NCBI GenBank assembly: GCA_900540545.1
Contig: UQGJ01000003.1
Coordinates: 62,001-126,000, forward strand
Direction: 5' to 3'
Origin: an uncultured Eubacteriales bacterium
GTDB taxonomy: Bacteria; Bacillota; Clostridia; Oscillospirales; Oscillospiraceae
DNA: 64,000 nt
The stretch's first letter is position 1. Each line of letters begins with the position of its first letter. The notes under the pieces are model-generated. The model saw only the letters and a program-made list of their open reading frames with translations. It did not search any database and had not been told where the DNA came from. The position numbers and the translations under genes are program-made. Below are positions 9,201 through 16,476 of this stretch, in pieces.

Positions 9201-12200
9201 GCTCTATGCGGACAACCAGCCCGTCAAGGATAAGCACGTCACCCTTTCAGGCGCCAACGGCTGGAGCTATACCTGGGACGGCCTGCCTAAGTACACGGCG
9301 GGGGGGCGCAAGATCGTCTACAGCGCCTACGTCGCCAGCACCCTCATCGACTACACCTCCGCCACGACAGAGATGACCATCGAGATGACCTACGTGCCCA
9401 GCTCCACCACCATCACCGCCTACCTGACCTGGACCGACGAGGACGACGCGGACGGCTTGCGGCCGGACCTCGTGACGGCGGAGCTTGTGGCCGACGGCAA
9501 GCCCACCGGGGATAAGCAGGTCCTCTCGGCTACCACGAACTGGAAGGTGGCCTGGAGCAACTACCCCATCTACAAAGATGGCAGCCGCATCGAGTACACC
9601 TTCCGGATTGAACCGGTCCCGGACGGGTACACGGCGGAGTATTTTGGGGTCTACGACACTTCCGGCCTCTCCGCCGTGCTCACCCATGTGCGGGAGCGGC
9701 AGGACCTTACCGCCAAAATCGTTTGGAACGACCGGGACAATGTTTCCGGGGACCGGCTCTCGCGGGTGGAGGTCATGCTTTACGCCGATGGCGTCCCCCT
9801 GGAGGACTACACCGCCTGGCTGGACACCGCAGGAGGCTGGCAGCACACCTTTTCGCAATTCCCGGTATACCGTGACCGAGGCACGCCCATCAAGTACAGC
9901 GTCTATATCACCAGCAGCACCGGAAAGTACCAGGCGGCGACCTCCGGGATGACCGTCACCATGAATCTGGACGTGGAGTACACCGACATCCCCCTCCAGA
10001 TCATCTGGGACGATCGGGACGATGCCGACGGGCTGCGGCCCAACTTCGTGGCCGTCACCTTGACGGCGGACGGGGAGCTCACAAAATACCAGCGGGCGGC
10101 CACCGAGAGCAGCGGGTGGGCCGTCCTTTTTGATGGTTTCGTGAAATATGAGTACGGCCCAGACGGCGCCGGGCGGGCCATCAGCTACGGCGCCGTGGTC
10201 ACCGCCCCGGTAGGGTACGAGGCCACGTACATCGGAGATACCGTTGTCCTGAGCAGGACGGCCAGTACGGTGGACTATACTGCCACCGTCACCTGGAAGG
10301 ACAACGACGACCAGTACGGCGCGCGGCCCCAGCGGGTCACGCTGACCCTCTATGCCGACTACCTGAACGGCGAAGGGCCCGTGCTCACCGGGAAGACCCA
10401 GCGCTGCTACGCCGCCGACGGCTGGGAAGCGGTCTTTAAGGGCCTTCCTCTCTATAAGGACGGCAAGACCATCCTCTACTCCGTCCAGGTGTCTGGCGAC
10501 CTGGCGGACTACACCGCCGCCTACGACGGCATGGACGTGTACCTCACGCACAAGGGCTACACCCCCATCGAGCCCACCATGGACTACACCGCCACCGTCG
10601 TATGGGTGGATGGGTGGAACGCCAACAACTCCAGGGGCTATGGCGCAGTCTTGACCCTCTACGCCGACGGCGCCCCCGCCCAGACCTACACCCTCACCAC
10701 CGATGATGTGGCCGGGGAGTACACCTGGAGCCACACGTTCGAGGACCTTCCCACCAAGGCGGAGGGTAAGCCCATCACGTACACGGTGGGGATCACCACC
10801 GGGGACAACTACGTGGCCCAGGTGGTGGACAGTACCATCACCCTCACCAACGTCACCGACCTGGTTATCGACCTCGCCTGGGATGACGCCGCCAACGACG
10901 ACGGCTACCGCCCGAAGGAACTGACGCTGGAACTCTACGCCGACGGCGTCAAGACGGACCGCGCCATCACCCAGGAAGGTAGCCCCACCGGGACCACTTG
11001 GCGCTACATCTTCGAGGATGTGCCTGTGTGGTCCTCCGTCCAGACCGACCTTGAGATCACCTACACCTGGCTCATTCCCAGCGGAGAGGCCGCGGCCCTG
11101 ACCGGCGGCGGGTACGCCGTAGACTACCACGCCTACGTCTTTGATACCGACGGCGCGGGACGGCGGACCTATCCCCTCACTGTCTCCCGGAATCTGGACG
11201 TTGCCGACTACACCGCCACCGTTGGCTGGGCCGACGATACCGACCGGGACGGCCTGCGCCCCGCGAATCTGGAGGTCCAGCTTTGGGCAGACTACGGCGA
11301 CGGCAGAGGCCCGGTGGACACCGGTCTATCCGCTGTGCTCACTGGCGGGAATGAGGCGGAGAGCTGGAGCCATGTGTTCCCGCAGCTCCCCGTGCGGGCC
11401 AATCAGGGCACGGTCATCATCTACACCCTCCGGGCCAGCGAACTCGACGGCTACCACCTGGAGCCCGACCCCGCGGCCCCCGCGCTTTCTTTCACCCATA
11501 TCCCCGCCACCAAGGACATCACCACGGGCGTGAACTGGGACGACGCCACCGACGCCGCAGGGCTTCAGCGGGTGGAGCTCATCGCCGAACTGCTGATGGA
11601 CGGCCAGCCCACCGGGGAGACCGGGGCGCTCAACGAGGACGGCGGCTGGACCTACACCTGGCCGGACCGCTACGTAAACCATGACCACGGCATCCCCTAC
11701 GACTACAGCATGGCCGTCACCGGGGACCTGCCCGGCGAATACGAGGTCACGGTGGACGGGACCGACGTGACGGTACGCCGCGTGCGGTTCTCCATCACTG
11801 GTGCGGTTTACGACGACGTGGGCTTCCCTGTACCTGGCGCCCAGGTCACGCTTTACGACACGGACAAGCTGGCGCTGGCAAGCACCACCTCCGGGGAGGA
11901 TGGGGCCTACAGCTTCAGCGACGTTGTCAAGGGCGATTACACCATCCGGGCCGCCAAGGATCTGGCGGCCTACTCTGCCGGCACAGCGGACGTGACCATC
12001 ACCAACGTGGATCTCGCCGGCGTGGACATCACCCTCATCTTCGACCCCTCCGGGGGAGGCGGTGAAGAATATACCTACACCGCCCGGGGCACGGTCCTGG
12101 ACAGCAATGGTTCCCCGGCCGCCGGAGCACAGGTCAATATCTGGCTTGGTGAAGCCCTTGCGGGCACCGTCACCGCTGGCGCGGACGGCTCCTACGCCCT

Positions 12201-14655
12201 GGCGGGGCTGAAAAACGGCACCTATCAGGTGAGTGTCCTCTACACGCTGGAGGGCAAAGACTACACGGCCACCGGCACTACCTTTATCGTCCACAACGCC
12301 GATACCCAGGTCCCCAACATCACCGTCCAGGTCCCCGCGCCGCCCGACCCGGGTCCGGAGCCCTGCGTGGTGTCAGGCAAGGTCATCGACCAGGACGGCA
12401 AACCTCTAGAGGCCATCTTGGTCCTCTTCTACGATTCCGAGGGCCACTTGTACGCCTCCACGGAGACCGGCTGGGATGGAGCCTACCGGGTTGAGGCCGT
12501 AGCAGACGGCGGCTACAAGCTGGTCTATCATATGGAGGGCACTGCCGTGGCCCACCAGGAGATCGCCGTGGCGGGCCAAGCCGAGCTGATCCTGCCCGAT
12601 GTCACCATCGACACCACCGCCAAGCCTGGCTATGGAATCTTGAGCGGTGTGGTCCTGGATAAGGACGGCAACCCCGTTGAGGGGGCCGAGGTCCGGGTCT
12701 ACGACAAGGATGGCAACGAGGTTGGCTACCAAGTCACCGGCCCCAACGGTGCTTATGAGTTCATCCTGCCGGAGGGCACCTACACCGTGGTCATCACCCG
12801 GCCCTTCCAGAATGTCACCGAGGGCGATGTCAAGGTGGATGATGACAGTGTGGAGAACGGCACCGGCAATCCCGACCAGACCGTGACGGCAGACAGCTAC
12901 ACCATTCGGGGCTACGTTTACGACGCCGAGGGTGTTCCCGTCGAGGGCGTCACCGTGTACCTCTACCGTGAAAATCCCGAAGACCCGGAGGGCGAATACC
13001 TCCGCTTCATGGAAACCTTGTCCGACGCCGCGGGGTACTACGAGTTCGCGGGCCTGCCCGCTGGCCGCTACATCGTAAAGGTGGCCTACGGGATCGGCGG
13101 GGGCGGCGGCTCCACAGACACCCCCGTCGAAGTCAAGCCCAACCCCGAGCAGCCAGATGGCGGCGACATCACCATCACCACAGACAGCTACACCCTCACG
13201 GGAATTGTCAAGGATAAGAACGGCGACCCCGTCAAGGGGGCCACCGTCACGCTCACCGACGCCGCCACCGGTGAGCAGGTGGGCCAAGTCGTCACCGAGG
13301 CCGACGGGGTCTATACCTTCACTGGCTTGGCTGAAGGGGTCTATCATATCACCATCGCCTACCCTGACAGCGAAGACATGGGCGGCGGCGACGTAGATGT
13401 TGACGGCGGCGGACATGGCACGGTCACCGGCTACAAAGTCTCCGGCACGGTAACGGACAACAAAAATGCCCCCCTGAAGGGAGCGGCAGTGATCCTCACC
13501 GGGCAGGACGGCAGGGAGTACGTGGCCGCTTCGGGCCGTGACGGCTCTTTCACCGTGACGGCACCCAACGGCATCTACTCCATCCAGTCTACTTACGGCA
13601 CCTACAGCACCACCGGCACCGTTACGGTCCATGATACGGATGTTACCGGTCTGAAGCTGGTCATCACAATGCCTGACGGCGGCAATGAGCCCGACCCGGG
13701 CCCCGGCCCCACACCTCCCCCCGACCCTGACGACGGCGGCAACGGCGGCGGTGGAGGCGGCGGTGGAGGAAGCACCGTACAGCCCGATAAGACCGTCACC
13801 ATCTCCGGCACCGTGACCGACACCGACGGAAACCCTGTGGAGGGAGCAGACGTCATCGTCACCAACACCAAGACGGGCGACCAGTACAAGACTACCACGG
13901 ACAAGGATGGGCATTATGAGATCACTGTGCCTGCTGGCAACTACACCATCACCATCAAGTACGGCTCCACTGAAACGGGCGGCGGAAAGGTGAATGCCAA
14001 CAAGGACACCAACGCCGGGACCATCAAACTCCCAACTGCTCTGGGCAAGCTGGTTCACGCCTATATCTACGGCTACCCGGACGGCACCTTTGGAGGCGCC
14101 AACAACATCACCCGCATGGAAACCGCAGCCATCATCTCCCGCGTGGCGCCCGGCTTTGACCCTGCAACCAAGTACCCTGTGAGCTTCAGCGACGTACCCG
14201 CCGGAATCTGGTACGAGGCCAACTTGGGCTACTGCGTCCGGGCCGGACTGATCCAGGGCCGGGGCAACGGGATCTTCGACCCCGGCGCCAACATCACCCG
14301 GGCGGAGTTCGCGGCCATCGTGGCCCGGCTGATGGGCCTGGACAACACGCCCGGCGAGAGCACCTTCAGCGACGTGAGGGGCAACTGGGCCGAGGGCTAT
14401 ATCAGCCGGCTCGCGGACCTGGGCGTGCTCCAGGGGCGCGGAAACGGTCAATTTGATCCTGGGGCCAATATCACCCGCAGCGAGGCGGTGGCTGTCGTCA
14501 ACCGGGCCCTGAGCCGAGAGCCGGACAAGGAGACACTGGACACTCTGGCGGTCAACGGCACCATCTTCCTGAAGGATGTCACAGACCGCAACAAGTGGGA
14601 CTACTACCACATCCTTGAGGCGGCCTTTGATCACTACCATACGGCGCAGAAATAA
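6235..14655 (+). CDS. Giant SLH-anchored surface protein, about 2800 aa
   Basis: ATG 6235 is preferred over 6211 because the upstream ATG lies within the AAAGGAAAGG ribosome site. A signal peptide (MKRTNNRVAALLLAFVLALS and on) is followed by, in order: a right-handed beta-helix with GGAIY/GGGIY repeats (nt 6400-7450); four InlB-type B repeats with FKGWYT/FTGWFL cores (7480-8480); eleven Cna-B-like repeats built on WxDxxDxxxxRP (8480-11780); eight carboxypeptidase-regulatory-like repeats (GxVxDxxGxPVxGAxV, 11780-14000) broken by Pro/Gly linkers; and three C-terminal SLH repeats (14040-14560). The stacked beta domains make a long stalk, so an adhesin held on the cell-wall polymer is likely. No LPXTG motif is present. 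Confidence 0.9.
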   Translation: MKRTNNRVAALLLAFVLALSLLPAGALAAEMPRAAAMTGDDLQQLYDGAANGASIQLSGTINLDRPLNFDQSKAVTFVGPATIQLADPSKWSPTTTSSGFSTMIYVKGGAVTFGAGVQIDAGNVTQCIQAAEATLTLQGCTIRGGRVTVSRKGAGVEALKSTVHIGAGTTFSNNNGEPNSATGGGGLYLSESTADIQGAEFTKNSANSGGAIYAFASEVSILNTTFKNNTADQRGGAIHCHGNMFIDTCTVTGNSSGQYGGGIYISGSEGSGYGHAALFNTKVQDNTAGNSGAGVFVSDGTELYLGNAAAVTGNTVSGAANNVFAATDKSRTILFGASYGAGMSTVNPKDKQYLVYSMTASDTLSGHKFGYYTMPTSYTMTDADRAKFQYDSQLWILEQSTERPNDMWLHYTGPVSNQVVFNYNLPGVEAKTITGVRAGDTIKLPSVTTPPQSEGVTYKFKGWYTEAEGGTRVPDPVVVAEGSTIYYAHWDVEVDGSGGGGIIGDGDMYLVYFNLNYEGGGFATAYVTGGVFTFTVEFEAPNPETGEMESFTEDVDVTLPFGMPGDPVRAGYEFEGWSESLAGGTVGKNWMPTKKVTTLYAQWTANNYTLTWNANGGSGGTTTTQAYDTTVAPPTTAPRRTGYEFTGWFLDKNCTTPLTSGTLVTGAATFYAGWVPIGYEITWDTNYTGGAVTTTHQPYDETLQILPAPIREGYTFAGWYTGKGGAGTRAEAYGTIRGDVTFYAYWVQRTMSYTVEIEWDDHSDNDAVRPAGIKVELLQNGLSTGLTHTFTAGDKSDAAGNKWAYTFTDLAETDAVSNAYVYSVAVVSSVSDEYTYAADFTSNSYAGYILMTHSLILTDINAYVVWADQSDNDGYRPSSVKLRLYANGEAIDDAETYVTLPGSGDTWTYSFTGRQKYYTSADGQKGQEIKYTLEVTPTTAGDLDQYSISYADYTVTLTHQLDTISRTVTVEWQDNNDQAGKRPASMTVQLYADNQPVKDKHVTLSGANGWSYTWDGLPKYTAGGRKIVYSAYVASTLIDYTSATTEMTIEMTYVPSSTTITAYLTWTDEDDADGLRPDLVTAELVADGKPTGDKQVLSATTNWKVAWSNYPIYKDGSRIEYTFRIEPVPDGYTAEYFGVYDTSGLSAVLTHVRERQDLTAKIVWNDRDNVSGDRLSRVEVMLYADGVPLEDYTAWLDTAGGWQHTFSQFPVYRDRGTPIKYSVYITSSTGKYQAATSGMTVTMNLDVEYTDIPLQIIWDDRDDADGLRPNFVAVTLTADGELTKYQRAATESSGWAVLFDGFVKYEYGPDGAGRAISYGAVVTAPVGYEATYIGDTVVLSRTASTVDYTATVTWKDNDDQYGARPQRVTLTLYADYLNGEGPVLTGKTQRCYAADGWEAVFKGLPLYKDGKTILYSVQVSGDLADYTAAYDGMDVYLTHKGYTPIEPTMDYTATVVWVDGWNANNSRGYGAVLTLYADGAPAQTYTLTTDDVAGEYTWSHTFEDLPTKAEGKPITYTVGITTGDNYVAQVVDSTITLTNVTDLVIDLAWDDAANDDGYRPKELTLELYADGVKTDRAITQEGSPTGTTWRYIFEDVPVWSSVQTDLEITYTWLIPSGEAAALTGGGYAVDYHAYVFDTDGAGRRTYPLTVSRNLDVADYTATVGWADDTDRDGLRPANLEVQLWADYGDGRGPVDTGLSAVLTGGNEAESWSHVFPQLPVRANQGTVIIYTLRASELDGYHLEPDPAAPALSFTHIPATKDITTGVNWDDATDAAGLQRVELIAELLMDGQPTGETGALNEDGGWTYTWPDRYVNHDHGIPYDYSMAVTGDLPGEYEVTVDGTDVTVRRVRFSITGAVYDDVGFPVPGAQVTLYDTDKLALASTTSGEDGAYSFSDVVKGDYTIRAAKDLAAYSAGTADVTITNVDLAGVDITLIFDPSGGGGEEYTYTARGTVLDSNGSPAAGAQVNIWLGEALAGTVTAGADGSYALAGLKNGTYQVSVLYTLEGKDYTATGTTFIVHNADTQVPNITVQVPAPPDPGPEPCVVSGKVIDQDGKPLEAILVLFYDSEGHLYASTETGWDGAYRVEAVADGGYKLVYHMEGTAVAHQEIAVAGQAELILPDVTIDTTAKPGYGILSGVVLDKDGNPVEGAEVRVYDKDGNEVGYQVTGPNGAYEFILPEGTYTVVITRPFQNVTEGDVKVDDDSVENGTGNPDQTVTADSYTIRGYVYDAEGVPVEGVTVYLYRENPEDPEGEYLRFMETLSDAAGYYEFAGLPAGRYIVKVAYGIGGGGGSTDTPVEVKPNPEQPDGGDITITTDSYTLTGIVKDKNGDPVKGATVTLTDAATGEQVGQVVTEADGVYTFTGLAEGVYHITIAYPDSEDMGGGDVDVDGGGHGTVTGYKVSGTVTDNKNAPLKGAAVILTGQDGREYVAASGRDGSFTVTAPNGIYSIQSTYGTYSTTGTVTVHDTDVTGLKLVITMPDGGNEPDPGPGPTPPPDPDDGGNGGGGGGGGGSTVQPDKTVTISGTVTDTDGNPVEGADVIVTNTKTGDQYKTTTDKDGHYEITVPAGNYTITIKYGSTETGGGKVNANKDTNAGTIKLPTALGKLVHAYIYGYPDGTFGGANNITRMETAAIISRVAPGFDPATKYPVSFSDVPAGIWYEANLGYCVRAGLIQGRGNGIFDPGANITRAEFAAIVARLMGLDNTPGESTFSDVRGNWAEGYISRLADLGVLQGRGNGQFDPGANITRSEAVAVVNRALSREPDKETLDTLAVNGTIFLKDVTDRNKWDYYHILEAAFDHYHTAQK

Positions 14656-14659
14656 GAGT

Positions 14660-14688
14660 GGAGGGGGTGGGCTTCCCCCACCCCCTCC
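14660..14688 (+). terminator. G/C-rich hairpin after the giant surface gene
   Basis: GGAGGGGGTGGG (14660-14671) pairs with CCCACCCCCTCC across a 4-5 nt loop. There is no clear T-run, so termination may be weak and the radical SAM gene downstream may receive read-through. Confidence 0.55.
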
Positions 14689-14705
14689 TAAGTCTAGAGG
14701 TAAAC

Positions 14706-15596
14706 ATGCAAATTGGATTGATCGACGTGGACGGCCATAATGGGTTTCCGAACCTGGCGCTCATGAAAATTGCAGCATGGCACAGGGAACATGGAGACAA
14801 CGTGGCGTGGTGGAACGGTTTCCTGCACTACGACCGGGTGTATTTGTCCAAAGTATTCACATTCACCCAGGACTGCGACACCATCATCAATGCCGACGAG
14901 ATCATCACCGGCGGGACAGGCTACAAGGACTTCCGGGAACTTCCGGCGGAGGTGGAGTCAGTGCGCCCCGACTATTCCATCTACCCCAACTACCAGCGGG
15001 CGCTCGGCTTCTTGACGCGCGGCTGCATTCGTATCTGTCCATGGTGCATCGTCCCACAAAAGGAAGGGAATATCCATCCTGCGGCAACTTGGCAGGAAAT
15101 CAGAAGGCCGGACAGCCGCGAGATCGTCTTCCTGGACAACAACGTGCTTGCTTCAAGCCATGGCCTTCAGCAAATCGAGGAGCTGGGCCACGAGAAACTA
15201 TGGGTGGACTTCAACCAAGGGCTCGACGCCCGGCTCATCTCGCTGGAAACGGCAGCGCTGCTTGCGCGGCTCCACTGGATCAGGTTCGTGCGGATGTCCT
15301 GTGACACAGTGGAAATGCTTCCAGTCGTCGAGCAGGCGGCGGCGTATATGCGGGAGGCCGGTGTGGCCCCCTCGCGGTTTTGGGCCTACATGCTGGTCCA
15401 AGATGTTGCGGAGGCCGAGCGGCGGGCCGTGGCACTTGACAAGATGGGTGTCACCCCTTTTGCACAGCCCTACCGCGACTATGACGGAGGGGATTCCACT
15501 CATCTCCAAAAACGCTTCGCGGAATGGGTAAACAAGAAATCCGTATTTAAAAGTTGCCGATGGAATGAGTTCAACCATATGACAAAAAGGCCATGA
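14706..15596 (+). CDS. Radical SAM domain protein, 296 aa
   Basis: ATG 14706 follows AGAGG. The N-terminal 75 residues resemble a cobalamin-binding-type Rossmann lobe (MQIGLIDVDGHNGFPNLALM). The radical SAM 4Fe-4S motif CxxxCPWC is present at C107, C111 and C114, followed by a TIM-barrel-like half with FLDNNVL and VDFNQGLDAR. The protein should cleave S-adenosylmethionine to start a radical reaction, but the substrate cannot be told from sequence. It stands between two giant surface-protein genes with no obvious partner, so modification of a cell-surface or nucleic-acid target is possible but unsupported. Confidence 0.8.
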   Translation: MQIGLIDVDGHNGFPNLALMKIAAWHREHGDNVAWWNGFLHYDRVYLSKVFTFTQDCDTIINADEIITGGTGYKDFRELPAEVESVRPDYSIYPNYQRALGFLTRGCIRICPWCIVPQKEGNIHPAATWQEIRRPDSREIVFLDNNVLASSHGLQQIEELGHEKLWVDFNQGLDARLISLETAALLARLHWIRFVRMSCDTVEMLPVVEQAAAYMREAGVAPSRFWAYMLVQDVAEAERRAVALDKMGVTPFAQPYRDYDGGDSTHLQKRFAEWVNKKSVFKSCRWNEFNHMTKRP

Positions 15597-15620
15597 CGGA
15601 GGAAATATCCGTCATGACCT
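15588..15620 (+). other. Hairpin across the radical SAM stop codon
   Basis: The arms 15588-15600 and 15608-15620 form a 13-bp inverted repeat with one mismatch; the stop codon is inside the left arm. No T-run follows, so this may protect the 3' end or slow ribosomes rather than terminate transcription. Confidence 0.45.
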
Positions 15621-15648
15621 GAATGAAATTCGCTAAAAGGAGGGAATT

Positions 15649-16041
15649 ATGAAATTTATCAGCCCTTCGCACGAGGAGTTTTATAAAACCACAATTACCA
15701 TGGAGAAAGCCGAAGCTGATGTCAGACTGCGGACGCTGTTCTATTTGCTTGGCTTAACCCCGGAAACCCGACGCCACATCACCGACCTCTTTGACTTCAA
15801 TCACCAAATTGTGAAAGAGGAGGGTTTGGAAAAGCGGTGGCAGACTGATGCCAGCATCAAAGCGTGCCGCCTGGCCTTTAATTTATTTAACGGCTGCGGC
15901 GGAATGGATAGCAGGGACGCCCTGCTTTACACGCCTTTCTTTTTGTTCGACTGTGAGTTAGTAAGTTATTTCCTGGAGGCGGTCAAGATCCGTTTCTCCA
16001 ATAACCTAAAAATTGACAACAGGCAGCGCCATGGAGTATAA
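15649..16041 (+). CDS. Hypothetical protein, 130 aa (possibly DUF6075-like)
   Basis: ATG 15649 follows AAAAGGAGGG. The product begins MKFISPSHEEFYKTTITMEK, is helical, and contains a Cys-Gly-Gly turn (NLFNGCGGMDSRDALLYTPF). The opening resembles a small conserved family of clostridial mobile elements that I tentatively recall as DUF6075; I am not certain of that. No catalytic motif is visible. The 3' end of the gene contains the promoter of the adjoining small-toxin locus: TTGACA falls in the last codons and the TATAAT overlaps the stop. Confidence 0.6.
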   Translation: MKFISPSHEEFYKTTITMEKAEADVRLRTLFYLLGLTPETRRHITDLFDFNHQIVKEEGLEKRWQTDASIKACRLAFNLFNGCGGMDSRDALLYTPFFLFDCELVSYFLEAVKIRFSNNLKIDNRQRHGV

Positions 16042-16042
16042 T
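16013..16042 (+). promoter_or_regulatory. Consensus sigma-A promoter for the small hydrophobic peptide
   Basis: TTGACA (16013-16018) and TATAAT (16037-16042) with an 18-bp spacer. Transcription should begin near 16049-16050, at the start of GCGCTGTTGC, giving a leader of about 53 nt before ATG 16103. Confidence 0.75.
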
Positions 16043-16102
16043 TAAAGAAGCGCTGTTGCTTAATGGCGGTTAGCTACTCCCTTTTTGAAAGGGGGGATGC
16101 TT

Positions 16103-16198
16103 ATGGGATACGGGCGTTGGGTGAAAACCCTGCGCTTTGTGGTATGCTTCATCATTGTCCTTGTGGTAATGATTTACATATCCCCAAAAGCGTGTTAG
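16103..16198 (+). CDS. 31-aa single-span membrane peptide, candidate type I toxin
   Basis: ATG 16103 to TAG 16198 encodes a peptide with a basic, aromatic N-terminus (MGYGRWVKTLRF), a hydrophobic helix of about 14-16 residues (VVCFIIVLVVMIYI) and a short SPKAC tail: size and layout of membrane-acting type I toxins such as Fst. The ribosome site AAAGGGGGG is excellent, but it can fold into a hairpin with TCCCTTT (16078-16084 with 16088-16094), hiding it. GGCGGTTAGC in the leader (16064-16073) can pair with GTTAGCCGCC (16194-16203) at the stop codon, a 5'-3' closing stem seen in toxin mRNAs. An antisense promoter faces it. Confidence 0.7.
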   Translation: MGYGRWVKTLRFVVCFIIVLVVMIYISPKAC

Positions 16199-16228
16199 CC
16201 GCCAGGACCAGCACTCCTGACGGCTAAC
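16194..16228. terminator. Shared bidirectional hairpin at the 3' end of the peptide gene
   Basis: GTTAGCCG (16194-16201) pairs with CGGCTAAC (16221-16228) and the stem continues with CAGGA/TCCTG after one mismatch. It begins at the peptide stop codon and lies between the two convergent promoters, where both transcripts could end. The T-runs on either side are weak. Confidence 0.5.
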
Positions 16229-16287
16229 GGGTTTATCCCTGTTTAGTTGATCACCAGGGCTACCGTCTGTGCAACAGCGCCCTTTTA
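16194..16287 (-). ncRNA. Predicted antisense (antitoxin) RNA
   Basis: The minus-strand promoter at 16294-16321 should start transcription near 16287 and run toward the peptide gene. If it ends at the shared hairpin the RNA is about 94 nt; if it reads through it covers the whole peptide mRNA. It contains GCTAAC complementary to GTTAGC in the toxin leader. Its 5' end repeats GCGCTGTTGC, the same sequence that begins the sense transcript. Both ends are inferred, not measured. Confidence 0.55.
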
Positions 16288-16293
16288 TACTTA

Positions 16294-16321
16294 ATTATAC
16301 CATGGCCTCTCATCTTGTCAA
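16294..16321 (-). promoter_or_regulatory. Strong antisense promoter facing the 31-aa peptide gene
   Basis: On the minus strand TTGACA (16321-16316) and TATAAT (16299-16294) are separated by 16 bp, with an extended -10 TGG. Both boxes are perfect consensus. The region GCCATGG-TATAATTAA is repeated in inverted orientation at the sense promoter. Confidence 0.75.
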
Positions 16322-16397
16322 GTGCAGGATGGGGGGCCTTTTGCTGCCCTCTTTGGTTTCGTCATCAGCCGTCCCACCCTATATCAGCTTCTGAAAA

Positions 16398-16427
16398 GAG
16401 AGCCCATGCCTTATCGCATGGGCTCTC
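16398..16427. terminator. Hairpin before the second giant surface gene
   Basis: GAGAGCCCATGC (16398-16409) and GCATGGGCTCTC (16416-16427) form a perfect 12-bp stem with a 6-nt loop, preceded by AAAA and followed by AATATTT. It may terminate in either direction. Confidence 0.6.
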
Positions 16428-16476
16428 AATATTTCGCAACAAAACCAAAAGCATCATATGATTAAGGAGGTCAACC

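Noticed and set aside
12406..14640. Very long open frame on the minus strand (about 744 codons) opposite the giant surface protein
   Set aside because: It is a shadow of GC-rich repetitive coding DNA: the product is Gly/Val/His-rich without domains, lacks a ribosome site, and the plus frame has clear domain content. The same holds for long minus frames at 9247-11130, 16471-18783 and 19798-21222.
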